This document shows positions 28,184 to 37,590 of a stretch of 38,398 bases of DNA, piece by piece; within the stretch, counting starts at the first letter, position 1, and the number at the start of each line of letters is the position of its first letter. Source of the stretch: Candidatus Buchananbacteria bacterium RIFCSPHIGHO2_02_FULL_56_16. GTDB lineage: Bacteria > Patescibacteriota > Patescibacteriia > Buchananbacterales > UBA6539. Both the position numbers and the translations under genes were made by a program. The notes beneath the pieces were generated by a model that was not told the origin of the DNA, searched no databases, and worked only from the letters and a program-made list of their open reading frames with translations. The DNA lies in contig MHIL01000028.1 in NCBI GenBank assembly GCA_001817495.1, forward strand, positions 1,302-39,699. Direction: 5' to 3'.

Positions 28184-28302
28184 AGATTAAATTTTGAATT
28201 TCTAATTTTGAATTTCGAATCAATATTTAAATCTTTAATTTCGAATGTTTAAAACATTCAGTCATTCAAAATTGATTCAAAATTTGGAATTTAAAATTAA
28301 AA
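28184..28302. repeat. AT-rich intergenic imperfect palindrome (GAATTTTGAATTT family), copy 3, inside the atp operon
   Basis: TTAAATTTTGAATTTCTAATTTTGAATTTCGAATCAATATT...CATTCAAAATTGATTCAAAATTTGGAATTTAAAATTAAAA. Confidence 0.65.
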
Positions 28303-28325
28303 CATCCACGAGGTAAAAACATTGC

Positions 28326-28718
28326 TTAGGCCAGCTGGCGAAGCTGGCGCAGACGGGCTTCGATGCTGCCGTCAATCACCGTGTCGCCGTACCGCAGCCG
28401 CAGGCCGCCGATCAGAAGCGGCGAAACCAGCTGGGTCAGTTCAATCTTTTTATTGAGCGTGCTCGCCAGCTGCCCGGCGATCTCGGCTTGCTCCGTCGCC
28501 GATAAGGCGCTGGCAGTTTCAACGGTAACCGGCTCGATGCCTTCGGCCTCGTTGTAACAGGTAACGAAGTCGGCGATAATCTTCTCGGCCTTGCTCACGA
28601 TGTGCAGCTCGTGCAGCAGCCGGACAAAGTTTTCAATCACCTGCTGCCGGGCGGCCGGAGCGCTGTCTTTAAGGGCATCGTAGAGCGCGCGGGCGATTTG
28701 CTTGGTCGTCAGCTTCAT
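28326..28718 (-). CDS. atpH: ATP synthase delta subunit
   Basis: 130 aa; LNKKIELTQLVSPLLIGGLRLRYGDTVIDGSIEARLRQLRQ; operon position. Confidence 0.92.
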   Translation of the reverse strand: MKLTTKQIARALYDALKDSAPAARQQVIENFVRLLHELHIVSKAEKIIADFVTCYNEAEGIEPVTVETASALSATEQAEIAGQLASTLNKKIELTQLVSPLLIGGLRLRYGDTVIDGSIEARLRQLRQLA

Positions 28719-29245
28719 ACCCGGGATACCCTGTCGGCACCCTTCGTCCGCGTAACCGTATCGAGCGCCTGTTGGGCCAGAGCACGGTCAATCGGCTTGG
28801 TCATCACGCCGGCTAATACTTTGCCGGCGGCCAGCGCCACCACCTCGGCCACTTCAGCTTTAACTTCAGCAACCATCTGCGTTTGCTCGCGGCGCAGCTG
28901 CTGCTTGCCTTCGGTAATCACCTTCTCGACCTCCTGCCGCGCGGCGGCAACCGTTTTTTTCTGCTGCTCGACCGCGGTGACCTTCGCCGCCTCGATGATC
29001 TGGCGCGCCGACTGCTGGGCCTCGCGAATCACCGCCTGTTTTTCTTCTTCGGCCCGGCGCAAATGCTGCTTGACCGCCTCGGCATCCCGCAGGCTCTTTT
29101 CAATGGTCGCGGTTCGCTCGGCCATTACCTTGGTCAGCGGTTTTAACACAAAAAACCAAAGCACGCCGACCACGATGGCGAAGTTCACCAGCTGGGCGAT
29201 AATCAGCTTCCAATCAATGTGAAAGGTAGTAATGATTGATTCCAT
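28715..29245 (-). CDS. atpF: ATP synthase b subunit
   Basis: N-terminal TM then long charged helix; LVNFAIVVGVLWFFVLKPLTKVMAERTATIEKSLRDAEAVK. Confidence 0.95.
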   Translation of the reverse strand: MESIITTFHIDWKLIIAQLVNFAIVVGVLWFFVLKPLTKVMAERTATIEKSLRDAEAVKQHLRRAEEEKQAVIREAQQSARQIIEAAKVTAVEQQKKTVAAARQEVEKVITEGKQQLRREQTQMVAEVKAEVAEVVALAAGKVLAGVMTKPIDRALAQQALDTVTRTKGADRVSRV

Positions 29246-29315
29246 ACATCGTCGACCAAGGGGTACTAGTTTTTGGCGTCCCCACTTTCTTTAAAAAATG
29301 GAGACAGAAAAACTA

Positions 29316-29540
<225 letters not shown>

Positions 29541-29562
29541 TTATTTTAGTTAGTTCTATGAT

Positions 29563-30453
29563 TTAATGACTCTCTTCGTGACTCGTGGTCATCACGTTCA
29601 GAAACACCAGAGTGAGCATCGCGAAAATCAAGGCTTGGATGACACCGACGATGATCTCCAGAAACATAAAGGGAATGGGTAAGACGTAGGCGAAGATGAC
29701 GGCCATCGCGCCGAGCAGCACCTCGCCGGCGAAGATGTTGCCGAACAGCCGAAACGACAGCGACGCCACCTTGGCCAGTTCCCCGACGAGCTCGATCAAA
29801 CCGACAAAAAACTTAATCGGGTTGACCAGGAGCGCCGTGTACTCGCGCTCGACGAACACCTTCTTCGGCAGCTCGAGGATCAAGTTTAAGCCGACGAACC
29901 GGTTGAGGTAGCCCCAGAAGCTCGTCGCCACCACGCTGAAGACGTGGGTGGCGATCACCGCCATCAGCGCCAGGGCGAGCGTCGTGTTCAGGTCGGCCGT
30001 GCTGCCGCGCAGGAGCGGCACGAAGAGCCGTTCGCCGCCGTGCTGCTCAATGAAACCGATCGAGCCGACGCCCGGCAGCAAGCCGAGCCAGTTCGACAGC
30101 AGGATGAAAATAAACAGCGGAAACACAATCGGCAGAAACTTCATTGATGTCGCGCGCGAACCGGTGACCGAATCGGCCAGCTCGAGCGCTTTGTCAACCA
30201 CTACCTCGAGGTAATTTTGAAAACCGCTGGGAATCCGCGACATTTTCAGACGGCTCACAATTGCCACAACCACGATCAGACCGACCACGATCCATGATGT
30301 CAACAGCGAGTTAGTCACGGTGAGACCGGCGACGGTTCCGATCGGTTCGGCAAACAGGGTGGTTTCGTGCGTCAGCTCCCCGGGTTGTTCTGAAGTTTCC
30401 GCGGCTGGAACGGCAGCGGCTTCAATCTGGTTTTCGGAAATTGGTGCGGTCAT
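29563..30453 (-). CDS. atpB: ATP synthase a subunit
   Basis: SLSFRLFGNIFAGEVLLGAM; multi-TM. Confidence 0.95.
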   Translation of the reverse strand: MTAPISENQIEAAAVPAAETSEQPGELTHETTLFAEPIGTVAGLTVTNSLLTSWIVVGLIVVVAIVSRLKMSRIPSGFQNYLEVVVDKALELADSVTGSRATSMKFLPIVFPLFIFILLSNWLGLLPGVGSIGFIEQHGGERLFVPLLRGSTADLNTTLALALMAVIATHVFSVVATSFWGYLNRFVGLNLILELPKKVFVEREYTALLVNPIKFFVGLIELVGELAKVASLSFRLFGNIFAGEVLLGAMAVIFAYVLPIPFMFLEIIVGVIQALIFAMLTLVFLNVMTTSHEESH

Positions 30454-30754
30454 TTAAATTGCGGTTTTCGGGGGTACCGGTAGCCGGCGGGCGCTTGCCT
30501 TCGGCTTCCAGCTGCTTCATCATGCGCCGCCCCTCCCGGGCGATGCCGATGTTCGAGATGATAAACGCGACGCCGATAAGGCCCAACACGCCCCACGGCT
30601 CGGTCGAGTAGCGCGCGTCCAGCCAGTTGCCGACCAGAAGCGCCAGGATAACTGGGCCAGCCAGCCAGGCCGAGAGATTAAAAAACAAGTTAACGTACGG
30701 CTGCCAGTTTTCTTTTTGCATAACTCGAGGCGTCTTACCGTCTGATGGACTCAC
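30422..30754 (-). CDS. AtpZ/AtpI-like F0F1 ATPase-associated membrane protein
   Basis: 110 aa, two TM segments, LAGPVILALLVGNWLDARYSTEPWGVLGLIGVAFI; first gene of the atp operon. Confidence 0.8.
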   Translation of the reverse strand: MSPSDGKTPRVMQKENWQPYVNLFFNLSAWLAGPVILALLVGNWLDARYSTEPWGVLGLIGVAFIISNIGIAREGRRMMKQLEAEGKRPPATGTPENRNLNDRTNFRKPD

Positions 30755-30810
30755 AAAACGTGTTTAGTATATCACATTTTGACGTTTCGGTACAGATAAT
30801 GATTACCTCT

Positions 30811-30932
30811 AATGAGCCAAAAAATGCCGGCTGAACCAAGCTAAACTTTAATAAAAATTAAGTTTAGTAAAAAAGGTGAAATTGTCAAGGGTGGTATTGA
30901 GACGAGAAAAACAAATTTTTTATTGGCTCATT
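30811..30932. repeat. Intergenic inverted repeat, 122-bp span
   Basis: AATGAGCCAA (30811-30820) / TTGGCTCATT (30923-30932), with internal CTAAACTT/AAGTTTAG. Confidence 0.55.
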
Positions 30933-31007
30933 TTAGGAAAATAAAAAACCTCACACGATTAATCCGGCGAGTGACTCTCGGTTATTTGCTGAGTATGTTG
31001 ATTTTAA

Positions 31008-31520
31008 TCAGCGCCTAGTAAATTGAGTAATAAAATACTCGAGCACAGGCAGCTGGAGCGGAAAAATTTGATCCGCTTTGGTACTAACCAATTTTTTTAG
31101 CTGGGCAATAGTAACCCACTGTGGATCTTTCGCTTCAGCCGGATTAATGCTGACTTCACCCGTGACTTCGCAAAAAAATACAAACCCCACCCACGACAAG
31201 CCGCCGTTTGTTTCCAAAACCTGCTGGCAAATAAACGGTTTAAAAACAAACGCCCGGTCGTGTTTTCGTGGCTCCTTCACTGAACTTTGGTAATCCTCAA
31301 CAACTCTGACGATCTCAAGACCACACTCCTCTTTTACCTCCCGCTTGAGTGCATCATAAACATTTTCGTACGCACGGATCCCGCCTGCCGGAATTTCAAT
31401 CATCCCAGAATATGTTGGGCTTACGCGAGGTTTCCACCGCTTTTGGAGAAAGACTTCAGTTTTTTCGTCTCGTTTCCGAATAAGAATTGCCGAAACGATA
31501 ACTTTAGGCTGCTGGTTCAT
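31008..31520 (-). CDS. NUDIX hydrolase
   Basis: Start MNQQPKVIVSAILIRKRDEK; Nudix box GGIRAYENVYDALKREVKEECGLEI. Confidence 0.88.
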   Translation of the reverse strand: MNQQPKVIVSAILIRKRDEKTEVFLQKRWKPRVSPTYSGMIEIPAGGIRAYENVYDALKREVKEECGLEIVRVVEDYQSSVKEPRKHDRAFVFKPFICQQVLETNGGLSWVGFVFFCEVTGEVSINPAEAKDPQWVTIAQLKKLVSTKADQIFPLQLPVLEYFITQFTRR

Positions 31521-32191
31521 TTTCGTGTTGTTTTTGAGCAATGAAGTTGATAAACTTCGTCTCGATTTGATCCCATATCTCACTCGTCTTATTCATCTCA
31601 ATCAAAGTCAGCTTATGTTTTTGAATAAGATCTTGAATGATTGCTTCGTTCCAAAGTCTTCGTAAATGACCACCTCCATTTTCATAAAGGTGCGGTGATA
31701 CTTCCTTACTCGCAGCAACTTTTGGATCGTCTTCTGTTTTTCCTTCAATCATAATGTAGCCACTGTCCTTTAAAAGCAACACACATTCTTCAAAAAATTG
31801 ATCAAGTTCTCCATCGGTTAAATGGAGCGCTGAACGTGAGTAAACCGCATCAATACTTTTAGGTTCCCCAATTGGAAGTGCACGTGCATCAGCAACAACC
31901 GGAAACACCTTTTCAGTTGTGCTGTCACGCTCCGATGCTTCTTTAAGCTGTTGGAGGGCATTAGAAGAAAAATCAGTGGCCACGACTTTACAGTTTTTTT
32001 TCTTTCGCAAAAAACCTCGCATCTCTTCCATTAGCAGCCCCCGCTTCCAAGATGATCCCATTTTCTGGCAACAGATCGACACACTGTTTAGCGAATAGGT
32101 TCGGAGTATTCTCGAGTCGCTCTGACTCAACTTTCCGATTTTCGTGCTGCGCCTCCCACAAATCTCTTTGGTCTCTAAACTTTTCTCTCAT
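31504..32191 (-). pseudogene. Class I SAM-dependent methyltransferase split by a -1/+1 frameshift in an A8 run
   Basis: ORF 31988-32191 (...GIILEAGAANGRDARFFAKEKK) continues in ORF 31504-32130 (CKVVATDFSSNALQQLKEASER...VYSRSALHLTDGELDQFFEEC); removing one A restores the frame. Confidence 0.82.
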
Positions 32192-32237
32192 AATATGCCC
32201 AGTATATCATTTGTTTTTTTAAGAAACAAGGAGTATT

Positions 32238-32279
32238 ATGAAAACTGGATCTTTCACAAGAGGGGGGGTATATCCATGA
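32238..32279 (+). CDS. Possible leader peptide MKTGSFTRGGVYP, stop overlapping the next ATG
   Basis: AAGGAG RBS-like, ATG at 32238, TGA at 32277 overlapping ATG 32276 (ATGA). Confidence 0.35.
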   Translation: MKTGSFTRGGVYP

Positions 32280-32638
32280 AAAAAGTACTCACCACAGAAG
32301 AATTCCAACGAAGGGTTAAAATGGGGTTCCTGAACTTCGCCGGCACAATCATTACAGGCGATGTTTCCTTAGCCAACCGTAAGCTACGAGGTAGTCTGAA
32401 TTTCAGAAAATCGACGGTGAAGGGGGTGTTCCACTTTGAAAAAGGAAGTATTTCCGGCGATCTCAACCTTAGAGAAGCTAGTATTGAAGGAGATCTCCAT
32501 CTAGAACAGTCCCATGTTGGTGGTAAGCTCAATCTTACTAGCTGTCGTGTCCATGGTACACTCAACCGATCGGCCTCCCTTGTGCGGGGCGACATAGTCA
32601 TCGTCGATGTACAATCGAGAGAATATGTTCGGCCATAG
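32276..32638 (+). CDS. Repeat-containing hypothetical protein with pentapeptide/bactofilin-like beta pattern
   Basis: MKKVLTTEEFQRRVKMGFLNFAGTIITGDVSLANRKLRGSLNFRKSTVKGVFHFEKGSISGDLNLREASIEGDLHLEQSHVGGKLNLTSCRVHGTLN; G-x-L-N/H-L periodicity. Confidence 0.7.
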   Translation: MKKVLTTEEFQRRVKMGFLNFAGTIITGDVSLANRKLRGSLNFRKSTVKGVFHFEKGSISGDLNLREASIEGDLHLEQSHVGGKLNLTSCRVHGTLNRSASLVRGDIVIVDVQSREYVRP

Positions 32639-32663
32639 CAATTAAGGGTTAGCCAGTTTAGCA

Positions 32664-32698
32664 AAAAAGGCCCCGATCTTAGGGCCTCCTTTTTTTAA
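32664..32698 (+). terminator. Rho-independent terminator
   Basis: AAAAAAGGCCCCGATCTTAGGGCCTCCTTTTTTT. Confidence 0.8.
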
Positions 32699-32752
32699 AA
32701 AATAAGACCCTTAACGGGTCTAGAACAACAGAAGCCACAACCAGTGAAAACA

Positions 32753-32944
32753 TCAACGAAACTCCATCCAGGCCACCATTGCATCGACTATGACGAGAAC
32801 GAAAGGTACCAGAAACGGAATGTAGTTTTTGTCCAAGCCCCTTATTGCGAGATGGTAGCCATCGAGAACCGCCCAGGCTACTGCGACCAACAAGAGCAAC
32901 ACCATAACGACTATCTCAATACTGCCTTTCTGGCTATGTTTCAC
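32753..32944 (-). CDS. Small two-TM membrane protein (GTG start)
   Basis: VKHSQKGSIEIVVMVLLLLVAVAWAVLDGYHLAIRGLDKNYIPFLVPFVLVIVDAMVAWMEFR; upstream GAGAGGA. Confidence 0.5.
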   Translation of the reverse strand: MKHSQKGSIEIVVMVLLLLVAVAWAVLDGYHLAIRGLDKNYIPFLVPFVLVIVDAMVAWMEFR

Positions 32945-33105
32945 TAGTAGTATCCTCTCTTTAATGAGCAATATGCTTAGAAAACTAAGCATGACCAGTA
33001 TAGCATATCAAGGTTGAAAGTCAAGGTATCGCAATACGACAACTCGTCTACCCCCCCGATCCTGTGGTATACTAACCCCATTAACGTAGCCTCTAACCGC
33101 ACACC

Positions 33106-34047
33106 ATGAGCTTCAATTTTTTAGTCATCGTCCTTGGCTTGAGCCTGTTTGAGATCATCAGCAGCATTGACAACGCCATCATCAACGCCCACATCTTGGG
33201 CACGATGCCGAAAAAGTACCAGCGTATTTTTTTGGTTTGGGGCATCTTTTTTGCCGTCTTCGTCATCCGGGGCGTGCTGCCGTTTCTCATTGTCTGGCTG
33301 GCCAATCCCGCGCTTGGGCTCGGCCAGACCATTGGCTTCGTCTTTAACAACGACCCGGAGATCGAGCACTACGTTGAGCAGTCCAAGGCGGTGCTGCTGC
33401 TCGGCGGCGGCGTCTACCTCTTCTTCGTCTTCTTGGCCTGGCTGTTTTTGGAAGAAAAAAAGTACGCTTTTCTGGTCGAACATTTTCTCAAGCGTCAGGG
33501 GTTTTGGTTCTACGCCATCGCGTCAATCGCGCTGACGACTATTATCTACGCCGGCTTGCAGATTAACCCGATGCTGGCGCTCTCGGCTTCCATCGGCGCC
33601 TCGGCCTTTTTCATCACCGACGGGTTTAAGAAGAACGCCGAAGAGCAGGAGAAGCGGCTGCTCGATCCGAAGATGAGCGCCTGGAGCAAAATCTTTTACC
33701 TTGAGATACTCGACGCGTCGTTCTCCATTGACGGCGTCATCGGCGCATTCGCCTTCACCATCTCGATACCGCTGATTATCCTCGGCAACGGCCTGGGCGC
33801 GGTTGTCGTCCGGCAGTTCACGGTCAAGGGCATCGATACCATCGCCAAACTCGCCTACCTCAAGAACGGCGCGATGTACTCGATCGGCGTCCTCGGCAGC
33901 CTGATGATCCTCGAGAGCTTCGGCCGCGAGTATCCCTTCTGGCTGGCGCCGCTCAACACCACGGCGCTCCTGGGCTTCTTCCTCTACCTCTCATTTAAAG
34001 AGCTTCGGCTCGCCGATCAGACAGGAGCGAAGCGACGAGCACGATAG
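33106..34047 (+). CDS. DUF475 (TerC-superfamily-like) integral membrane protein
   Basis: 313 aa; IVLGLSLFEIISSIDNAIINAHILGTMPKKYQRIFLVWGIFFAVFVIRGVLPFLIVWLA. Confidence 0.87.
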   Translation: MSFNFLVIVLGLSLFEIISSIDNAIINAHILGTMPKKYQRIFLVWGIFFAVFVIRGVLPFLIVWLANPALGLGQTIGFVFNNDPEIEHYVEQSKAVLLLGGGVYLFFVFLAWLFLEEKKYAFLVEHFLKRQGFWFYAIASIALTTIIYAGLQINPMLALSASIGASAFFITDGFKKNAEEQEKRLLDPKMSAWSKIFYLEILDASFSIDGVIGAFAFTISIPLIILGNGLGAVVVRQFTVKGIDTIAKLAYLKNGAMYSIGVLGSLMILESFGREYPFWLAPLNTTALLGFFLYLSFKELRLADQTGAKRRAR

Positions 34048-34076
34048 AGCCGCAGACGCGACCCATCGAGTACATT

Positions 34077-34097
34077 AACCCCCTCGTGGGGTTTTTG
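34077..34097 (+). terminator. Terminator-like hairpin
   Basis: AACCCCCTCGTGGGGTTTTTG. Confidence 0.65.
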
Positions 34098-34114
34098 TGA
34101 TACAATGGAAACGT

Positions 34115-36673
34115 ATGGCAGTAGTCAAACATAACAGCACTGCCGCGGCTGTCTTCGGGTACGCGACGATGCCGCTCGGCGACGTACTCGCGACATTCCA
34201 GGTTTCGGTCGAACGCGGGCTGACCAGCCAGCAAGCAGAGGCCCAGCGACGGCGGTACGGCCCAAACCAAATCGCCTCTGCCGACCGGCGCTGGTGGCAG
34301 ATTCTCTGGCAACAGCTGCGCTCCCCGTTCCTCTACCTGCTGATTACCGCGGCGATCGTTGCCCTGCTCTTGGGCGAGCGGATCGACGCGGTACTCATTC
34401 TGTCTTTTATTCTCATTAACACGGGGCTTGGCTTCTACCAAGAGTACCGCTCCGACCGCTCGCTGCAGCTGCTCAAGCGCTACGTCGCGGCCCGAGACAC
34501 GATCCGGCGTGATCGCCAGCTCGTCGAGGTTGACGTCGCCGACATCGTGCCCGGCGACATTGTGCTTTTGAAAGCCGGCGATGTCGTGCCGGCCGACCTG
34601 CGCCTCTGCCAGGCCGAGGGGCTGACGATTGATGAATCGATTTTGACCGGCGAATCAGCCACCGCCGCCAAAACAGCTGCGACGCTGCGAAAACCGCCGG
34701 CGGGATTTTTTGAAGCGGCTAACCTCGCCTTCAGCGGTACGACGGTGGTTGGCGGCTCGGCCGTCGGGGTCGCGGTCGGCACGGGCAACGGCTCGGCCGT
34801 CGGCGCCATTGCCATGCTCGCCCGATCGACGGGTAAAGAGAGCGACTTCGCCCGTGGCATCGGCCGGTTCAGCCGGTTCATCCTGCGGGTGGTGAGCCTG
34901 ACCATCGCCTTTGTTTTCGTCGCCAACGTGGGGATCAAGGGCGGCGCGACCAACATCGGTGAGCTCCTCGTGTTCTCGATTGCGCTCGCGGTCGCGGTGA
35001 TTCCGGAAGCCCTGCCGGTCGTGTCAACCTTTTCGCTGACGCGCGGCGCGCTCCACCTGGCCAAAAAGAAGGTGGTGGTCAAGCGGCTCTCGGCGATTGA
35101 GGACCTGGGCGGCATTGACGTCCTGTGTACCGACAAAACCGGCACGCTGACCGAAAACGTTTTGGCGGTCGTAGAAACCAAGAGCGTCGGACCGGGCGAT
35201 TCGCTCCTCCTCTACGCTAACCTGGCGGCTAAATCAGACACCGACGCCAACCTCGTTGAACCGTTCGATAAGGCCCTGCGGCTGGTGCTCAAACATAACG
35301 GCCACGAGCTCAAGCAGTGGCGGCGAATCAGGGAAGCGCCGTTTGATCCGAGCCGGCGCCGCAACAGCGTGCTCGTCACCAACGGTAAAATTCAAACGCT
35401 GGTGGTTCGGGGGGCACCGGAAACAGTCACCGCCTGCTGCACGCTGAAAAAGGGAGAAACTGACGCCAGCCAAACCTGGGTCGCAGCCCAGGGCAAGCTG
35501 GGCCGGCGCGTGCTGGCGGTCGCCACAAAAAAATTGACAACGGCGCCGGAGGCGCTGATATCGGCCGAGCGTAATCTGACGCTGCTCGGCTTTATTTCGT
35601 TTGAAGATCCGATCAAAAAAACGACGCGAAGCGCCGTGAAGAGCGCGCGAGAACTCGGGGTGAACATTAAGGTCCTGACCGGCGACGCGCCGGAAGTGGC
35701 CGGCGCGGTTGCCTACCAGATCGGGCTCGTGGCCGACCCGGCGGAAGTGATTACCGGCGCCGCAGTTATGGCGCTGCCCGTCCAGGCCCAGCACGAGATG
35801 GTCCACCGTATGTCGGTCTTCGCCCGCGTCTCGCCGGAACAGAAGCACGCGATCGTTTCAATCCTCCAAGAGAGCCACTCGGTTGGCTTCTTAGGCGAAG
35901 GCATCAACGACGCGCCGGCGCTCAAGGTTGCCGGCGTCTCGCTCGTCGTCCAGAGCGCTGCCGGCGTCGCCCGTGAGGCGGCGGACATCATCCTGCTCCA
36001 AAAAAGCCTCTCGGTCATCGTTGACGGCATCCGCGAGGGCCGGGAAATTTTTTCGAATACCCTCAAGTACATCCGCGCCACCCTCTCATCAAACTTCGGC
36101 AACTTCTACGCCGTGGCGATTGGCTCGCTCTTCATTGACTTTCTGCCGATGCTGCCGGTCCAGATTCTTTTGGTCAACCTCCTGTCCGATTTCCCGATGA
36201 TCGCCATTGCCGCCGACCGGGTTGACGCCGCCGAGGTGCGGACGCCGCAGATTTACCGGGTGCGCGACATCGCGCTGATCGCCACCCTGCTGGGCGTCGT
36301 CAGCACGATTTTTGACTTTACGTTCTTCGCCCTCTACTTCCGGATCTCGCCGGCCGTCCTGCAGACCAACTGGTTTATCGCAAGCATCGTCACCGAGCTG
36401 GTATTTCTGTTCTCGATTCGTACCCGGCGGTTTTTCCTCGCCGCCAACCGGCCGGCGACGATTTTACTGGCGCTTACGGCGCTGGCGTTCAGTCTCACCC
36501 TGGTACTGCCCTACACCGGCTTCGGCCAGACGGTGTTTCACTTTACGCCGCCGACGGCGTTCCATCTCGCCACTATTCTCGGCCTCGCCGCCCTCTACTT
36601 CGTCGCGACCGAGACGGTTAAGCTGCTGTACTACCGATTTCTTGACGGCAAGAACGCACTGATGAGAGGGTAG
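34115..36673 (+). CDS. P-type cation-transporting ATPase, MgtA-like
   Basis: About 852 aa; LTGES, CTDKTGTLTEN, KVLTGDAPEVAGAVA, FLGEGINDAPAL; C-terminal TM pattern KYIRATLSSNFGNFYAVAIGSLFIDFLPMLPVQILLVNLLSDFPMIAIAADRVD. Confidence 0.93.
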   Translation: MAVVKHNSTAAAVFGYATMPLGDVLATFQVSVERGLTSQQAEAQRRRYGPNQIASADRRWWQILWQQLRSPFLYLLITAAIVALLLGERIDAVLILSFILINTGLGFYQEYRSDRSLQLLKRYVAARDTIRRDRQLVEVDVADIVPGDIVLLKAGDVVPADLRLCQAEGLTIDESILTGESATAAKTAATLRKPPAGFFEAANLAFSGTTVVGGSAVGVAVGTGNGSAVGAIAMLARSTGKESDFARGIGRFSRFILRVVSLTIAFVFVANVGIKGGATNIGELLVFSIALAVAVIPEALPVVSTFSLTRGALHLAKKKVVVKRLSAIEDLGGIDVLCTDKTGTLTENVLAVVETKSVGPGDSLLLYANLAAKSDTDANLVEPFDKALRLVLKHNGHELKQWRRIREAPFDPSRRRNSVLVTNGKIQTLVVRGAPETVTACCTLKKGETDASQTWVAAQGKLGRRVLAVATKKLTTAPEALISAERNLTLLGFISFEDPIKKTTRSAVKSARELGVNIKVLTGDAPEVAGAVAYQIGLVADPAEVITGAAVMALPVQAQHEMVHRMSVFARVSPEQKHAIVSILQESHSVGFLGEGINDAPALKVAGVSLVVQSAAGVAREAADIILLQKSLSVIVDGIREGREIFSNTLKYIRATLSSNFGNFYAVAIGSLFIDFLPMLPVQILLVNLLSDFPMIAIAADRVDAAEVRTPQIYRVRDIALIATLLGVVSTIFDFTFFALYFRISPAVLQTNWFIASIVTELVFLFSIRTRRFFLAANRPATILLALTALAFSLTLVLPYTGFGQTVFHFTPPTAFHLATILGLAALYFVATETVKLLYYRFLDGKNALMRG

Positions 36674-36695
36674 CCACGGCCCTTGTGCCGTGGCT
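36672..36695 (+). terminator. Terminator-like hairpin after the P-type ATPase
   Basis: AGCCACGGCCCTTGTGCCGTGGCTGCTCGTTTTT. Confidence 0.65.
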
Positions 36696-36707
36696 GCTCG
36701 TTTTTCA

Positions 36708-36731
36708 GCGCGGAGCAGAGGCTCCGCGCTA
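36708..36731. repeat. Perfect 10-bp hairpin
   Basis: AGCGCGGAGC-AGAG-GCTCCGCGCT. Confidence 0.65.
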
Positions 36732-36869
36732 CCCCAAACATGAAAAAAGCCGGGCAGAAGCGCCCGACCTACCCCTAATATAGTTTGGACAGTCGCAAAA
36801 AAAAGCCCCCAGCGGTACGTAACCGTGGGGGGTTGGTTCGAACAGGGCAACATTCGGCAGCGGCCGGAC

Positions 36870-37460
36870 TCAACGAAAGAGCTTAGTCTCATCAGATTCG
36901 GCGGTAAAAAGTACGAGCCTGGAGTCGGCTACGCCGTAGTGAGCAAAGACGCCGCTGGCGGTCAGCCTGGTGACGCGCTCGGACGGAACTCGAAGTATCG
37001 TCTCGAGAATGGACGTAACCTGTACCAACGGACCAGTGAGTTCGGCGTAGGTTGGAATACCCGGATAAGAATCGATTTGAATCTCGATCGGATTAGCCGC
37101 GAGGGTATCGCGGATTTTTTGTCGCCGGGTGTGGACGACAAAACCAAACGCTTCAAGCAGCGTGCCGGCGGTGGCCAGATTATGGCCTGCATACTGCTGG
37201 CGCCACGACGACCGTGTTTCTTCACCATCGTTGGTTTCCGGCGGTCCTTTGACCGCCAGCTCGATTGATACGTCCGCCTCCTGCTTGAGCCGTCGCAGCC
37301 GGAACTGGACGCCCAAACCCCGCAGGTCCGCGCCGCGGTGGGTGTAGTACCAGCCTTCAATGGCGATGCGGCGGCCAAGGTAGCGAGCGCCGGGTAAAAT
37401 CATCAGCCGGTCTATTTCCGCCGGAGAAATGTCAAGCACTTTCAGCCAGTGCTCATCCAT
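36870..37460 (-). CDS. CYTH-domain protein (class IV adenylate cyclase/triphosphate tunnel family-like)
   Basis: Start MDEHWLKVLDIS; IAIEGWYYTHRGADLRGLGVQFRLRRLKQEADVSIELAVKGP; EIQIDSYPGIPTYAELTGP. Confidence 0.72.
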   Translation of the reverse strand: MDEHWLKVLDISPAEIDRLMILPGARYLGRRIAIEGWYYTHRGADLRGLGVQFRLRRLKQEADVSIELAVKGPPETNDGEETRSSWRQQYAGHNLATAGTLLEAFGFVVHTRRQKIRDTLAANPIEIQIDSYPGIPTYAELTGPLVQVTSILETILRVPSERVTRLTASGVFAHYGVADSRLVLFTAESDETKLFR

Positions 37461-37590
37461 GGTGTTATCCGCTCCTTTACAAAAGATCAATACCTCGTGA
37501 CTGAAGCCACGGCATCGTAACACAGGCCGTCCGGGTATGTCAATGTACGTCCGTGACCAGCGGAGCGCTGCCATGGTATACTGCCGACGT

